Positions 25,074-32,927 of a stretch of DNA of 58,761 nucleotides are shown here, one piece after another (positions within the stretch are counted from its first letter, which is position 1; the number at the start of each line of letters is the position of its first letter). The stretch comes from an uncultured Spirochaeta sp. (lineage in GTDB: Bacteria > Spirochaetota > Spirochaetia > DSM-27196 > Alkalispirochaetaceae): positions 1 to 58,761 of the forward strand of contig CAJWEZ010000024.1 in the NCBI GenBank assembly GCA_913030605.1, read 5' to 3'. The notes below the pieces were generated by a model. The model searched no databases and had not been told where the DNA came from. It was given only the letters and a program-made list of their open reading frames with translations. The translations under genes and the position numbers were made by a program.

Positions 25074-25731
25074 GCGACGGGCGGATCAGCAGGAACCATA
25101 CCGCCACGGCGGTGAGTCCGGCCATCGCCGCGAGCGTCACCACCGCCAGGCCCGGTCGGATCCAGTTGAAAAACATGGACATCAGTGCGGCAAACACCGG
25201 CTGCACCAGCATGGCGAGCACCGCCCAGCCTCCGCCGCGGGCGTTGTCGGCCACGGTGAGGGCCACCGCAAAGAACACCAGCATGAGCACCCGTGCCAGC
25301 GGCCGGAGAAAGAGTTCCTCGGCGGTCCACAGGGAGTCTCCCATGACGATATCCCCGAGGGACAGCAGAAAGACCATCACGGCGGCAACCACGAGATGCA
25401 ACAGAAACTGTTCGTGTTCCGGGTGATCGGCGATGCGACGCACGAGAAGATAGGAGACCACCGACTGCAGTGCAAACCACCCGAGGTAGTCGCGCACCAG
25501 CGCCTCCAGAAACAGTCCGCCGGGAGAATACGGGAACGCGTCCGCCGGCAGCGCCAGACGAAGCACATACAGAACGACAAACGCCAGGGCTGCCACAATC
25601 GCGGGATTGCGGACAACCACGCGCCGCGGCTGCCCCGCAGCGGGAAGCGCGCCCCCTCCAAAGAGTGGTCCGAGAAACGTGTAGGAGACCCACGCGGCGA
25701 GCGGGGCGGATACGATCAGGAAGAGCGTCAT
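25066..25731 (-). CDS. putative integral membrane protein, unknown function
   Basis: A 221-residue protein with about six hydrophobic segments, starting MTLFLIVSAPLAAWVSYTF. I recognise no family. The ATG at 25731 follows a possible promoter (TTGTCT, 17 bases, TACGGT) by only nine bases and has no ribosome binding site. A longer reading from 25776 would run through that promoter. It is coupled to the lipoprotein gene by an eight-base overlap and is divergent from metX. Conserved-looking polar residues include FPYSPGGLFLE and SLGDIVMGDSLW between helices. Confidence 0.62.
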   Translation of the reverse strand: MTLFLIVSAPLAAWVSYTFLGPLFGGGALPAAGQPRRVVVRNPAIVAALAFVVLYVLRLALPADAFPYSPGGLFLEALVRDYLGWFALQSVVSYLLVRRIADHPEHEQFLLHLVVAAVMVFLLSLGDIVMGDSLWTAEELFLRPLARVLMLVFFAVALTVADNARGGGWAVLAMLVQPVFAALMSMFFNWIRPGLAVVTLAAMAGLTAVAVWFLLIRPSRE

Positions 25732-25803
25732 GCGAGGCAACCGTACACTGATCTTGCACAGAAGACAAGCAATCAATAGCTTATGACGGCACGAGGAGGA
25801 ATC

Positions 25804-26934
25804 ATGGGCACGCGCTCAATCGGCGTCGTTCAACCACAGCAGGTATCGCTGCCGCTCACCGAGAAAGGGCTACTCCTGGAAAGCGGAGCGACCCTTCCCG
25901 CCGTAACGGTCCAGTACGAGACCTACGGCCGTCTTTCGCCCACCGGCGACAACGCGATCCTGGTGCTGCACGCCTTCAGTGGCGACGCCCACGCCGCCGG
26001 CCGTCACGCGGAAGAGGACCGGTACCCCGGCTGGTGGGACGACATGATCGGCCCCGGAAAGGCGTTCGACACCGACCGGTTCTTCGTGGTGTGCTCCAAC
26101 GTCCTCGGGGGCTGTCAGGGAACCACCGGACCCGGCTCCATCAACCCGGCAACAGGCCGACACTACGCCCTCGATTTTCCGGTGGTGACGATCGGCGACA
26201 TGGTGGACGTGCAGAAGCGGTTGCTCGATATTTTGGGAATCGACCGTCTGTACGCGGTCGCCGGTGGCTCCATGGGGGGTATGCAGGCGCTCGAATGGGC
26301 GGTCAGGTACCCGCAGATGGTCGAACGGGCGATCGTGCTCGCCTCGACCTCCCGGTTGAACTCACAGGGGATCGCCTTCAATGCCGTGGGGCGCAACGCG
26401 ATCATGTCGGACCCGGCGTGGAACAACGGCGAATACTACGGCGCCCCCCAGCCGGGGCACGGTCTGGCGATCGCCCGGATGGTGGGCCACATTACCTATC
26501 TCTCCTCGGAATCGATGCGGCAGAAGTTCGGCCGCCGTCTTCAGAACGGCCGTCCCGGGAACCTCGCCTTCGACGATCAGTTCGAAGTGGAGAGCTACCT
26601 TGCCTACCAGGGAGAGAAGTTTGTCGACCGCTTTGACGCCAACAGCTACATCTACCTCACCAAGGCGATGGACTACTACGACCTCGCCGGAAGCTGGGGG
26701 GGCATGGAAGCGGCGATGCGCCGCGTGGAGGGATCACTTCTGGTCCTTTCGTACTCCTCGGACTGGCTGTTTCCGACCGAACAGTCCAAGGAGATCGTCT
26801 ACGCCCTCGCCCGCGCCGGGAAGGATGTGTCGTTCAACGAAATCCAGAGTCCATACGGTCACGACTCCTTTCTCCTGGAGGCCAGCCTCCAGAGCGAACT
26901 CATCACGGCATTTTTGACAGGAAAGAAACGATGA
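25804..26934 (+). CDS. metX: homoserine O-acetyltransferase
   Basis: A 376-residue alpha/beta hydrolase that acylates homoserine in methionine synthesis. The nucleophile Ser lies in AVAGGSMGGMQALEW, the catalytic Asp in SSDWLFP and the His in YGHDSFLLE. It also has the family signatures VQYETYGRL, HAFSGDAHAAG and DPAWNNGEYY. The ATG at 25804 is chosen because GAGGAGG lies seven bases upstream; the in-frame ATG at 25783 has none. It overlaps metW by four bases, a pairing known from many bacteria. Whether acetyl or succinyl donor is used is not decidable from these motifs. Confidence 0.93.
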   Translation: MGTRSIGVVQPQQVSLPLTEKGLLLESGATLPAVTVQYETYGRLSPTGDNAILVLHAFSGDAHAAGRHAEEDRYPGWWDDMIGPGKAFDTDRFFVVCSNVLGGCQGTTGPGSINPATGRHYALDFPVVTIGDMVDVQKRLLDILGIDRLYAVAGGSMGGMQALEWAVRYPQMVERAIVLASTSRLNSQGIAFNAVGRNAIMSDPAWNNGEYYGAPQPGHGLAIARMVGHITYLSSESMRQKFGRRLQNGRPGNLAFDDQFEVESYLAYQGEKFVDRFDANSYIYLTKAMDYYDLAGSWGGMEAAMRRVEGSLLVLSYSSDWLFPTEQSKEIVYALARAGKDVSFNEIQSPYGHDSFLLEASLQSELITAFLTGKKR

Positions 26935-27512
26935 ACGTGTTCGACGTGATTGTGGAGATGATTCCGGACGGCGCAACGGTGCTGGACCTCGGGTGCGACG
27001 ACTGTTCGCTCCTGGAACGCCTCCACGACGAACGCCATGTCCACGGCCGCGGCGTGGAAATCGACGACGCCTCCATCCAGGAGTGTATCCGCAAGGGTAT
27101 CAGCGTGTTCCACGGCAACCTCGACGAAGGGCTCAAGGATCACCCCACCGGCAGCTACGACTACGTGATTCTCAGCCGTACGATGCAGCAGGTGCGCCAT
27201 CCGCACGTCCTCCTGGACGAGATGGTTCGCGTGGGTCGCAACGTCATTGTCAACTTTCCGAACTTCGCCTCCCTGATCAACCGGATTCAGCTCGGCCTCG
27301 GGGGCCGCATGCCGGTGAACAAGAACATCCCCTACTCCTGGTACGACACGCCCAACATTCACTTCTTCACCCGCCGCGACTTTGTCGACCTGTGCCGGGA
27401 GCGCGGCCTGACGATCACGCGGGAGGTGTTTCTCCATCGCGGACGCATCCTGCCGCCGGTACTGCCAAACCTCTTTGCCACCGAGGTTTGCTGTCTCGTC
27501 ACCAAAAGCTGA
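26931..27512 (+). CDS. metW: methionine biosynthesis protein MetW
   Basis: A 193-residue SAM-fold methyltransferase-like protein. MetW markers are VLDLGCDDCSLLERL (motif I), GRGVEIDDASIQECIRKGISVFHGN, and the end PYSWYDTPNIHFFTRRDF and LPNLFATE. It works with MetX, in some bacteria being required for its acyltransferase activity. The start overlaps the metX stop (ATGA), so the two are translationally coupled. Confidence 0.92.
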   Translation: MNVFDVIVEMIPDGATVLDLGCDDCSLLERLHDERHVHGRGVEIDDASIQECIRKGISVFHGNLDEGLKDHPTGSYDYVILSRTMQQVRHPHVLLDEMVRVGRNVIVNFPNFASLINRIQLGLGGRMPVNKNIPYSWYDTPNIHFFTRRDFVDLCRERGLTITREVFLHRGRILPPVLPNLFATEVCCLVTKS

Positions 27513-27520
27513 CGCGCCAT

Positions 27521-27549
27521 TTGACTCTTTTTGAGGGCAATGATATGTT
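27521..27549 (+). promoter_or_regulatory. promoter of the infC-rpmI-rplT cluster
   Basis: TTGACT (27521-27526), a 17-base spacer and TATGTT (27544-27549). Transcription would begin near 27556, inside a small hairpin, giving a leader of about 35 bases. Confidence 0.5.
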
Positions 27550-27551
27550 GT

Positions 27552-27566
27552 CGGACCTGTAGTCCG
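27552..27566 (+). other. small hairpin at the 5' end of the infC leader
   Basis: CGGAC (27552-27556), loop CTGTA, GTCCG (27562-27566). It could stabilise the 5' end or be a coincidence. Confidence 0.3.
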
Positions 27567-27589
27567 GCATTCACAACACGGGAGGTATA

Positions 27590-28114
27590 TTGGCCAAGCA
27601 AGATCTACGCACCAACGAAGCCATTCGCGTACGGGAAGTACGACTGATCGGCAGTGACGGAGAGCAGCTGGGAATCGTTCCGACGCTCGAAGCACTCAAG
27701 ATGGCGCGAGAAAAGGAACTCGACCTCGTCGAGGTTGCCCCACAGGCGAAACCCCCTGTGTGTAAGCTGCTTGACTACGGAAAGTACAAGTTTGAGCAGG
27801 AAAAAAACGCCCGGGAGTCGCGGAAGAAGCAGAAGCTTCTGAAGCTCAAGGAAGTCCGAATGCAACCCAAGATCGAGACACACGATCTTGAGTTCAAGAC
27901 AAAGCACATTCAGGACTTTCTCGAACAGGGGTCAAAGGTAAAGGTGACGATCCGTTTCCGCGGACGCGAGCTCGCTCACACGGAGCTGGGCAAGGTTGTC
28001 CTGGACCGGATTCTCGAAATGCTCGAGACCCCCTACAGCGTGGACCGCAAGCCCGCAATGGAAGGGCGGTTCATGTCCATGATTCTGTCACCCAGTGGCA
28101 AGGGCACCGGCTGA
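27590..28114 (+). CDS. infC: translation initiation factor IF-3
   Basis: A 174-residue factor that binds the 30S subunit, checks the start codon and prevents early 50S joining. Two domains are seen: the N-terminal part [15 protein letters not shown] with [23 protein letters not shown], and the C-terminal part [15 protein letters not shown] with [12 protein letters not shown]. The start is a TTG four bases after GGAGG (27581-27585); no ATG or GTG occurs nearby in frame. Other bacteria use a rare AUU start for infC, through which IF-3 limits its own synthesis. It heads the conserved infC-rpmI-rplT cluster. Confidence 0.96.
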   Translation: MAKQDLRTNEAIRVREVRLIGSDGEQLGIVPTLEALKMAREKELDLVEVAPQAKPPVCKLLDYGKYKFEQEKNARESRKKQKLLKLKEVRMQPKIETHDLEFKTKHIQDFLEQGSKVKVTIRFRGRELAHTELGKVVLDRILEMLETPYSVDRKPAMEGRFMSMILSPSGKGTG

Positions 28115-28152
28115 CGTCGCCGTCGGCCGACATCATCATTGAGGAGCACACG

Positions 28153-28350
28153 ATGCCGAAGATGAAGACCCGCCGAGCGGCGGCGAAGCGCTACCACGTG
28201 ACCGGTAGTGGCAAGGTGAAGTACAAGAAGCAGGGAATGCGCCACATCCTCAGCAAGAAGACGACCAAGCGAAAGCGTCATCTTCGCAAAGCGGGCCTGC
28301 TGAGCCCGGCGGAACAGAAGCGCGCCAACAAGCTGCTTCCCTACGGTTGA
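28153..28350 (+). CDS. rpmI: 50S ribosomal protein L35
   Basis: A 65-residue very basic protein with the L35 pattern [37 protein letters not shown] and NKLLPY. It is a late-assembly large-subunit protein. A GAGGAG ribosome binding site lies eight bases before the ATG. It lies between infC and rplT, the usual order. Confidence 0.97.
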   Translation: MPKMKTRRAAAKRYHVTGSGKVKYKKQGMRHILSKKTTKRKRHLRKAGLLSPAEQKRANKLLPYG

Positions 28351-28375
28351 GAACGCAACAGAGGAGAGGGACAGG

Positions 28376-28735
28376 ATGCCACGAGCAGTAGACGGCACGC
28401 GACGAAAAGACCGCCGTCGCAAAATAACGTCGCAGACCAAGGGATACTGGGGTCGCCGAAAAAACCTCTATCGGACGGCCAAGGATGCGCTGGCGAAGGC
28501 CGGTGAGTACGCGTACCGTGACCGCAAGGCGCGCCGCCGGGATTTCCGCCGGCTGTGGATCGCGCGAATCAACGCCGCGTGCCGCGCCGAGGGGATTACC
28601 TACTCGCGCTTCATCGAAGGATTGGGCAAGGCGGATGTTCAGATCAACCGCAAGGTACTGTCCAACCTGGCCATTGAGGATCGCGACGCGTTTCGCGAAC
28701 TCGTCGCAACGGCCCAGGCTCAGCTGAAAAGCTGA
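28376..28735 (+). CDS. rplT: 50S ribosomal protein L20
   Basis: A 119-residue protein that binds 23S rRNA early in assembly. Signatures are MPRAVDGTRRKDRRRKI, QTKGYWGRRKNLYRTAKDA, RRRDFRRLWIARINAACR and YSRFIEGL. The ribosome binding site GAGGAGAGGGA precedes the ATG. In several bacteria L20 represses its own operon by binding the leader mRNA; I could not identify an L20-mimicking structure in the short infC leader. The stop codon lies inside the terminator stem. Confidence 0.97.
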   Translation: MPRAVDGTRRKDRRRKITSQTKGYWGRRKNLYRTAKDALAKAGEYAYRDRKARRRDFRRLWIARINAACRAEGITYSRFIEGLGKADVQINRKVLSNLAIEDRDAFRELVATAQAQLKS

Positions 28736-28753
28736 GCCACGGGCTTTTTTTTT
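28712..28753 (+). terminator. Rho-independent terminator of infC-rpmI-rplT
   Basis: GCCC and GGCTCAGCT pair with AGCTGAGCC and GGGC around a GAAA tetraloop (28712-28744), followed by nine T. The stem uses the last codons of rplT. Confidence 0.9.
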
Positions 28754-28770
28754 GTCATCACAACTCGACT

Positions 28771-29283
28771 ATGGTAAATATTGAACAAGTCCGACTGCTT
28801 GAACAGCGCGTACAGAAGGTGATCGCCCGCATGGCGGAACTTCGTGCCGAGAATACCGACCTCCGGGAGCGTCTGGGGATGTACCAGGACCGCATCGGTG
28901 AACTCGAGCAGCGCATTGAGGGGTTTTCGTCCAATCAGGCGGAAATCGAACAGGGCATTCTGAACGCCCTCCACCAGCTCGACGAGGTCGAGGATGCCGT
29001 TGCCGGCGACTCGGCGGAACAGCAGACGATTCCCGTAGAGCCGGAGGCCGCTGTACAGCCGGAGGCGTCCGCGGAACCGGAGGCGGCCGCAGAGCCGCAG
29101 CTCGACGCCACCGAGGAACCCGACGGTGACGCGCTCTCGGACCCAACCGCTGCGCCTGCGAGCGAAACGCACGCTGCCGACGCCACCGAACGCGAGGACG
29201 CCGAGGTCGACGGGACCGAGGAAAACGACTCCGACGACGACGAAGAGTCCGGTGACGGTGGGCCGGAACTGGATATTTTCTGA
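28771..29283 (+). CDS. zapB: coiled-coil protein, ZapB-like
   Basis: A 170-residue protein. Residues 1-75 are a long coiled coil with heptads (VRLLEQRVQKVIARMAEL, LRERLGMYQDRIGELEQRI). The remainder is a low-complexity tail rich in Glu, Ala, Asp and Pro that ends GGPELDIF. The coiled coil and the position seven bases before zapA match the small ZapB-like cell division proteins, which link Z-ring filaments. The acidic tail is unusually long and ends in a short hydrophobic motif reminiscent of FtsZ-type C-terminal peptides. The name is a family guess. Confidence 0.65.
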   Translation: MVNIEQVRLLEQRVQKVIARMAELRAENTDLRERLGMYQDRIGELEQRIEGFSSNQAEIEQGILNALHQLDEVEDAVAGDSAEQQTIPVEPEAAVQPEASAEPEAAAEPQLDATEEPDGDALSDPTAAPASETHAADATEREDAEVDGTEENDSDDDEESGDGGPELDIF

Positions 29284-29289
29284 ACACCG

Positions 29290-29592
29290 ATGATGCGTAT
29301 CGAGCTGCTCGGGGCGTCGTTCCAGATTCAGTCGGACGAGAGCCCCGAGTACATTGAATCCCTCCTGGATCACTTCCGGAGCAGGATCAGCCAGATCGAA
29401 CACACCGTCGCCACGGGAGACCCGCTCAAAAAGGCGATCCTGGCGGCGCTCCTCGTCACGGACGAACTGTTCGCGGAACGGGAACGAGACCACCACGCCG
29501 ACACCGCCGGCATCCCCCGGGAGGACGCCGCCGAGATCGAACGGATCACCACCCGACTGCTCTCACGCCTCGAGGAAACCGCTGAAGATTGA
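29290..29592 (+). CDS. zapA: cell division protein ZapA
   Basis: A 100-residue protein with the ZapA pattern: an N-terminal beta strand pair (MRIELLGASFQIQSDE), YIESLLDHFRSRISQIE, the helix KKAILAALLVTDELFAER, and a coiled-coil tail. ZapA tetramers cross-link FtsZ filaments at midcell. It follows the zapB-like gene closely, and its stop codon lies inside the -35 element of the PilZ gene promoter. Start codons at 29290 and 29293 are both possible. Confidence 0.82.
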   Translation: MMRIELLGASFQIQSDESPEYIESLLDHFRSRISQIEHTVATGDPLKKAILAALLVTDELFAERERDHHADTAGIPREDAAEIERITTRLLSRLEETAED

Positions 29593-29617
29593 CATGCCGC
29601 CGTGGAAGGCATACTCT
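29589..29617 (+). promoter_or_regulatory. promoter of the PilZ gene
   Basis: TTGACA (29589-29594), a 17-base spacer and TACTCT (29612-29617). The ATG at 29629 would follow a leader of only about five bases without a Shine-Dalgarno sequence. Confidence 0.55.
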
Positions 29618-29628
29618 GACCCTCGCCC

Positions 29629-30474
29629 ATGGCCGTGACAACCAGTCAGCAGATATCCCACTACTACAACCAGTTCCAGAACACCGATGTCACCTTCACC
29701 AAGGAGGTCATTCGGGCGTTGATGCTGAACACCAAACAGGTGTTTGTGAAAGCCCTGGGCTACCAGTGGCCGTGCATCATCTACTCCAGTTCCATGCGCA
29801 GCGCCAAGATCATCACCACGATGACGCAGGCGCTCAAGGAAACGCTGCAGAAGTCCAAGAACACGGTGTCCCTGCGATTCAGTTTTATCCAGCGCGAGAA
29901 AACGGATCCCCTCGCCTTCTTCGTATCCGCGAAGATAGCGGGGATTTCACCGTACGGTGATCCCCAGAAGGGGCTGAGCTTCCTCAATCTGGCGTTCACG
30001 CAGCGTCCACCGGACGACCTCATCGAGCGTCTCGGAAACATCCTGGAAGCCAACGTGACTTCGCAGCGTCGGCGCGAGGAACGTATCATCATTACGCCGG
30101 ACTCGACGAAGAAGCTCAATCTGGCGTCCAAAGGCGCGCAGGTGATCGTGGACAACGTGCCCCGAAAGGCGCTGCTCCGCGATATCTCATTCGGCGGCGC
30201 CAAGGTGATCATGCCCGGCATTCCGCAGTTCCTGTTGAACAAACCGACCACAATGAACTTTTTCTTCGAGGAACCCACCGAGACGCTTACGGTGCCGGGC
30301 AAGATCGTCCGTTTCGAGGCGGTGGAGGGCCGCACCGATATCGCGGCGTTCGCCGTGCAGTTCGAGGAGTCGCTCACGCCGATGGCGTACAAGATGCGGC
30401 TCAGCGAGTACCTGCGCCCAATCAAGGCCCCGGCCGCCAGGAAGGGCGAGTCCGGCGGCACCACCCAGACCTGA
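29629..30474 (+). CDS. PilZ-domain protein (cyclic-di-GMP receptor)
   Basis: A 281-residue cytoplasmic protein. Residues 1-140 form a domain I associate with spirochaete PilZ proteins (SQQISHYYNQFQNTDVTF, IIYSSSMRSAKIITTM). The C-terminal PilZ domain begins with the Arg cluster SQRRREER near residues 144-151 and has the D-x-S-x-x-G motif RDISFGGAKV near 185, the two elements that bind cyclic-di-GMP. Such proteins link the second messenger to motility or envelope functions. It lies between division genes and the TPR and flagellin genes. Its own promoter overlaps the end of zapA. Confidence 0.85.
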   Translation: MAVTTSQQISHYYNQFQNTDVTFTKEVIRALMLNTKQVFVKALGYQWPCIIYSSSMRSAKIITTMTQALKETLQKSKNTVSLRFSFIQREKTDPLAFFVSAKIAGISPYGDPQKGLSFLNLAFTQRPPDDLIERLGNILEANVTSQRRREERIIITPDSTKKLNLASKGAQVIVDNVPRKALLRDISFGGAKVIMPGIPQFLLNKPTTMNFFFEEPTETLTVPGKIVRFEAVEGRTDIAAFAVQFEESLTPMAYKMRLSEYLRPIKAPAARKGESGGTTQT

Positions 30475-30496
30475 TCCCTGCGAGGTTCCCACACAC

Positions 30497-31612
30497 ATGT
30501 CCGATTCCGGCCACGACGCCCTGAACCAGGTCGTCTTCATTTCCGTTCCCGACGAGTTCCAGCACCACCTGTCCGGCCTGCCGATCGAGCCACCGGCGAT
30601 GCTGCCGGTCGACACCGGCGGAGATCCGTCCCGCTGGAGACCGGAGGAGCTCACCTGGGAGATGATCCTGTCGGGAATGCTCAAGGTTCTGGCGCACCGA
30701 CCGGAACACGATGACGTCGAGTACTACCGCGCCTTCATCGGCCACGTGCGCCCGGAAATGGTGACCGAACTCTCTGAGACCGGCATCATCGCCGCACGGA
30801 ACGAAAACTACGAGGTCGCCGAGGAGATCTTTCAGGCCCTCGCCGGACTTGCCCCCGACCGGGTGGAAGGACCGGTAAACCTGGCGATCGCCTACGAGCA
30901 GCGAGCCGAGTCGCTCGAACGGATCGGTGAAGAGGAGCGTTCCCAGTCCTACCTGGATCGGGCGTACCAGACCTACCGCGAAATTCTCGAGCGCGAGGAC
31001 CTCCCCGCCGATGTCCACCTCAACGCCGGCATGTTCTTCGCCAAGATCCGCAATTACGACGCCGCTCACCGCGAGTTGCTTCGATTCCTCGACGAAAGCG
31101 ACGACGAGGACAAAACGGTTCACGCCCGCCGTGTTGTCGACGAGATCGAATCGCAGAATCTTCTGGACCGCCTCTTCAAGGAGGCGTTTGACTACATCCG
31201 TATGGGGGACGAGGAGACCGGAATCGCACGGATCCGTGAATTCCTCGACCGCTATCCGACGGCGTGGAACGCGTGGTTTCTCCTGGGGTGGGGACACCGT
31301 CGCCGTGGTGAATACGCCGAAGCGGTTGAAGCGTTCGAAAAGGCGGTCGAACTCGGGGCCTCCAACGCGGACACGTTCAACGAACTCGCGATCTGCCGCA
31401 TGGAACTGGATGAGTTCGAGGAATCGCGACGACACCTCGTGCACGCCCTGCAGATCGAGCCGGACAACACCAAGGTCATGTCCAACTTCGGCGTCCTGGC
31501 GATGAAACTGGGCGACAACGACGAGGCCCGCCGCTACTTTGCCGCCGTTCTGGAACTCGAACCGGAAGACCCCGTCGCAGCCCGCTACATCGACTACCTC
31601 GACAAGACATGA
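30497..31612 (+). CDS. tetratricopeptide-repeat protein
   Basis: A 371-residue soluble protein. Several TPR units are visible from residue 100 onward, for example AFLLGWGHRRRGEYAEAVEAF-like helices near 260, then AFEKAVELGASNADTFNELA and ALQIEPDNTKVMSNFGVLAM with the typical final ARRYFAAVLELEPEDP. The first 95 residues carry no clear domain. TPR proteins mediate protein-protein contacts. The gene follows the PilZ gene by 22 bases and is probably co-transcribed with it. A link to flagella is suggested only by position. Confidence 0.82.
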   Translation: MSDSGHDALNQVVFISVPDEFQHHLSGLPIEPPAMLPVDTGGDPSRWRPEELTWEMILSGMLKVLAHRPEHDDVEYYRAFIGHVRPEMVTELSETGIIAARNENYEVAEEIFQALAGLAPDRVEGPVNLAIAYEQRAESLERIGEEERSQSYLDRAYQTYREILEREDLPADVHLNAGMFFAKIRNYDAAHRELLRFLDESDDEDKTVHARRVVDEIESQNLLDRLFKEAFDYIRMGDEETGIARIREFLDRYPTAWNAWFLLGWGHRRRGEYAEAVEAFEKAVELGASNADTFNELAICRMELDEFEESRRHLVHALQIEPDNTKVMSNFGVLAMKLGDNDEARRYFAAVLELEPEDPVAARYIDYLDKT

Positions 31613-31635
31613 TCCTGTCCGGACGAAACCGGCGT

Positions 31636-31663
31636 TAAAGAAATACCCCGGGGTCGCCGATAA
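31636..31663 (+). promoter_or_regulatory. sigma-28 (FliA) promoter of flaB1
   Basis: TAAA (31636-31639), 16 bases and GCCGATAA (31656-31663), a near-exact flagellar late-gene promoter. It gives a leader of about 180 bases before flaB1. Confidence 0.85.
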
Positions 31664-31812
31664 ACAGTACAGGGAAGTCTTTTCGTCCGCGCACGGCCGG
31701 CACGGGCACTGGACCCCCCTATTCTGATTATCGGCGCCCCGGGGGCGAGCTTGAGGGTCGAAAACCGGTTTTTTTCGGTGCGCATCGCGACTCTCTGCCC
31801 TCCCGAGCGCAA

Positions 31813-31848
31813 CGGGCACGGATGCCCGGATCACAACGTTCAAGGAGG
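31813..31848 (+). promoter_or_regulatory. two CsrA-type sites in the flaB1 leader
   Basis: Site 1 is a perfect hairpin CGGGCA-CGGA-TGCCCG (31813-31828) that presents ACGGA across the loop. Site 2 is the ribosome binding site AAGGAGG (31842-31848), which contains AAGGA. The two GGA cores are 24 bases apart, a layout that lets one CsrA dimer bridge them and block translation. Confidence 0.6.
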
Positions 31849-31853
31849 ACGAG

Positions 31854-32708
31854 ATGATCATCAATCACAACATGAGCGCCATGTTCGCCCAGCGCCAGCA
31901 AAGCCTGAACAACCGGCAGGTGCAGGGCAACATCGAGAAGCTCAGCTCCGGACTGCGGATCAATCGCGCCGGCGACGACGCCAGCGGCCTCGCCGTCAGC
32001 GAGAAGATGCGATCCCAGATTCGGGGACTGAACCAGGCGTCCCGCAACGCCAGCAACGGTGTGTCGTTCATCCAGACCACCGAGGGGTACCTGCAGGAGA
32101 GCCAGGACATCCTGCAGCGCATGCGCGAACTCGCGGTGCAGTCGGCAAACGGCATCTACACCGCCGAAGACCGGATGCAGATCCAGGTCGAGGTATCGCA
32201 GCTGGTCGACGAGATCGACCGGATCGCGTCCCATGCCCAGTTCAACGGCATGAACGTGATTACCGGCCGATTCGCCCGCGAGGATGCAACCAACACGGTG
32301 ACCGCCTCGATGTACTTCCAGATTGGAGCCAACATGGATCAGCGCGAACGCGTCTACATCGGCACCATGACGGCGGAAGCCCTGGGAATGCGTTCCCAGC
32401 AGGACATCCTGTCGATCTCCACCCCCGACGCAGCCAACTCATCGATCGGCGTGATCGATGCGGCACTGCGGAAGGTGAGCAAGCAGCGAGCCGATCTCGG
32501 TGCCTACCAGAACCGCCTGGAGATGGCGGTCCAGGGAATCGACATCGCCGCGGAGAACATGCAGGCGGCCGAATCGCGCATCCGCGACGTCGACATGGCG
32601 TCCGAGGTGGTCGACTACACCAAGAACCAGATCCTGGTTCAGTCGTCGACGGCGATGCTTGCGCAGGCCAACACCTCGACACAGTCTGTGTTGCAATTGT
32701 TGGGGTAG
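31854..32708 (+). CDS. flaB1: flagellin FlaB, first copy
   Basis: A 284-residue core flagellin of the periplasmic flagellum. It has only the conserved D0/D1 regions: N-terminal [16 protein letters not shown] and [20 protein letters not shown]-terminal [18 protein letters not shown] and [18 protein letters not shown], ending VLQLLG. The variable D2/D3 domains are absent, as is usual in spirochaetes. No signal peptide is present; export is through the flagellar apparatus. AAGGAGG precedes the ATG by five bases. It has its own sigma-28 promoter and a CsrA-type leader. The second flaB follows after 219 bases. Confidence 0.97.
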   Translation: MIINHNMSAMFAQRQQSLNNRQVQGNIEKLSSGLRINRAGDDASGLAVSEKMRSQIRGLNQASRNASNGVSFIQTTEGYLQESQDILQRMRELAVQSANGIYTAEDRMQIQVEVSQLVDEIDRIASHAQFNGMNVITGRFAREDATNTVTASMYFQIGANMDQRERVYIGTMTAEALGMRSQQDILSISTPDAANSSIGVIDAALRKVSKQRADLGAYQNRLEMAVQGIDIAAENMQAAESRIRDVDMASEVVDYTKNQILVQSSTAMLAQANTSTQSVLQLLG

Positions 32709-32721
32709 CGTAGTACGTTTT

Positions 32722-32737
32722 AGCTAACCGATTAGCT
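32722..32737 (+). terminator. weak hairpin after flaB1
   Basis: AGCTAA, loop CCGA, TTAGCT (32722-32737), followed by TTTGGTCTTT. The short A/T-rich stem suggests partial termination with read-through into flaB2. Confidence 0.35.
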
Positions 32738-32756
32738 TTGGTCTTTGACAACGTGA

Positions 32757-32818
32757 TCCTGCTTGATCAGTGAGCAGGAAGGGGCGGCACGGCTCATGGA
32801 CGAGTCGTGCTGGCCCTT
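32757..32818 (+). promoter_or_regulatory. tandem hairpins in the flaB2 leader, CsrA-type loop
   Basis: Hairpin 1: TCCTGCT / AGCAGGA around nine bases (32757-32779). Hairpin 2: about 16 pairs between 32779-32795 and 32802-32818 with loop ATGGAC, which shows the CsrA word ATGGA. The ribosome binding site AAGGAGG (32916-32922) offers a second GGA. Confidence 0.5.
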
Positions 32819-32927
32819 CGATGTGCGGGGAGAACGGTTCGGGAGAAGCGCGCATGTCTCTTCCGACCCCCTTCACTGAGGAGGTGGCGGCAACGAGTGC
32901 CGTCAAATCCGTATCAAGGAGGATCAC

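Noticed and set aside
25740..25803. A SAM or other methionine riboswitch before metX
   Set aside because: The gap to the divergent gene is too short and no conserved aptamer pairing is visible; a simple promoter and GAGGAGG explain it.
26859..27695. A 278-codon minus-strand frame opposite metW and the infC promoter
   Set aside because: It runs through metW, the infC promoter and ribosome binding site; no domain is visible.
29593..29628. 6S RNA gene next to zapA, as in some other bacteria
   Set aside because: Only 36 bases separate zapA from the PilZ gene, and they contain a promoter.
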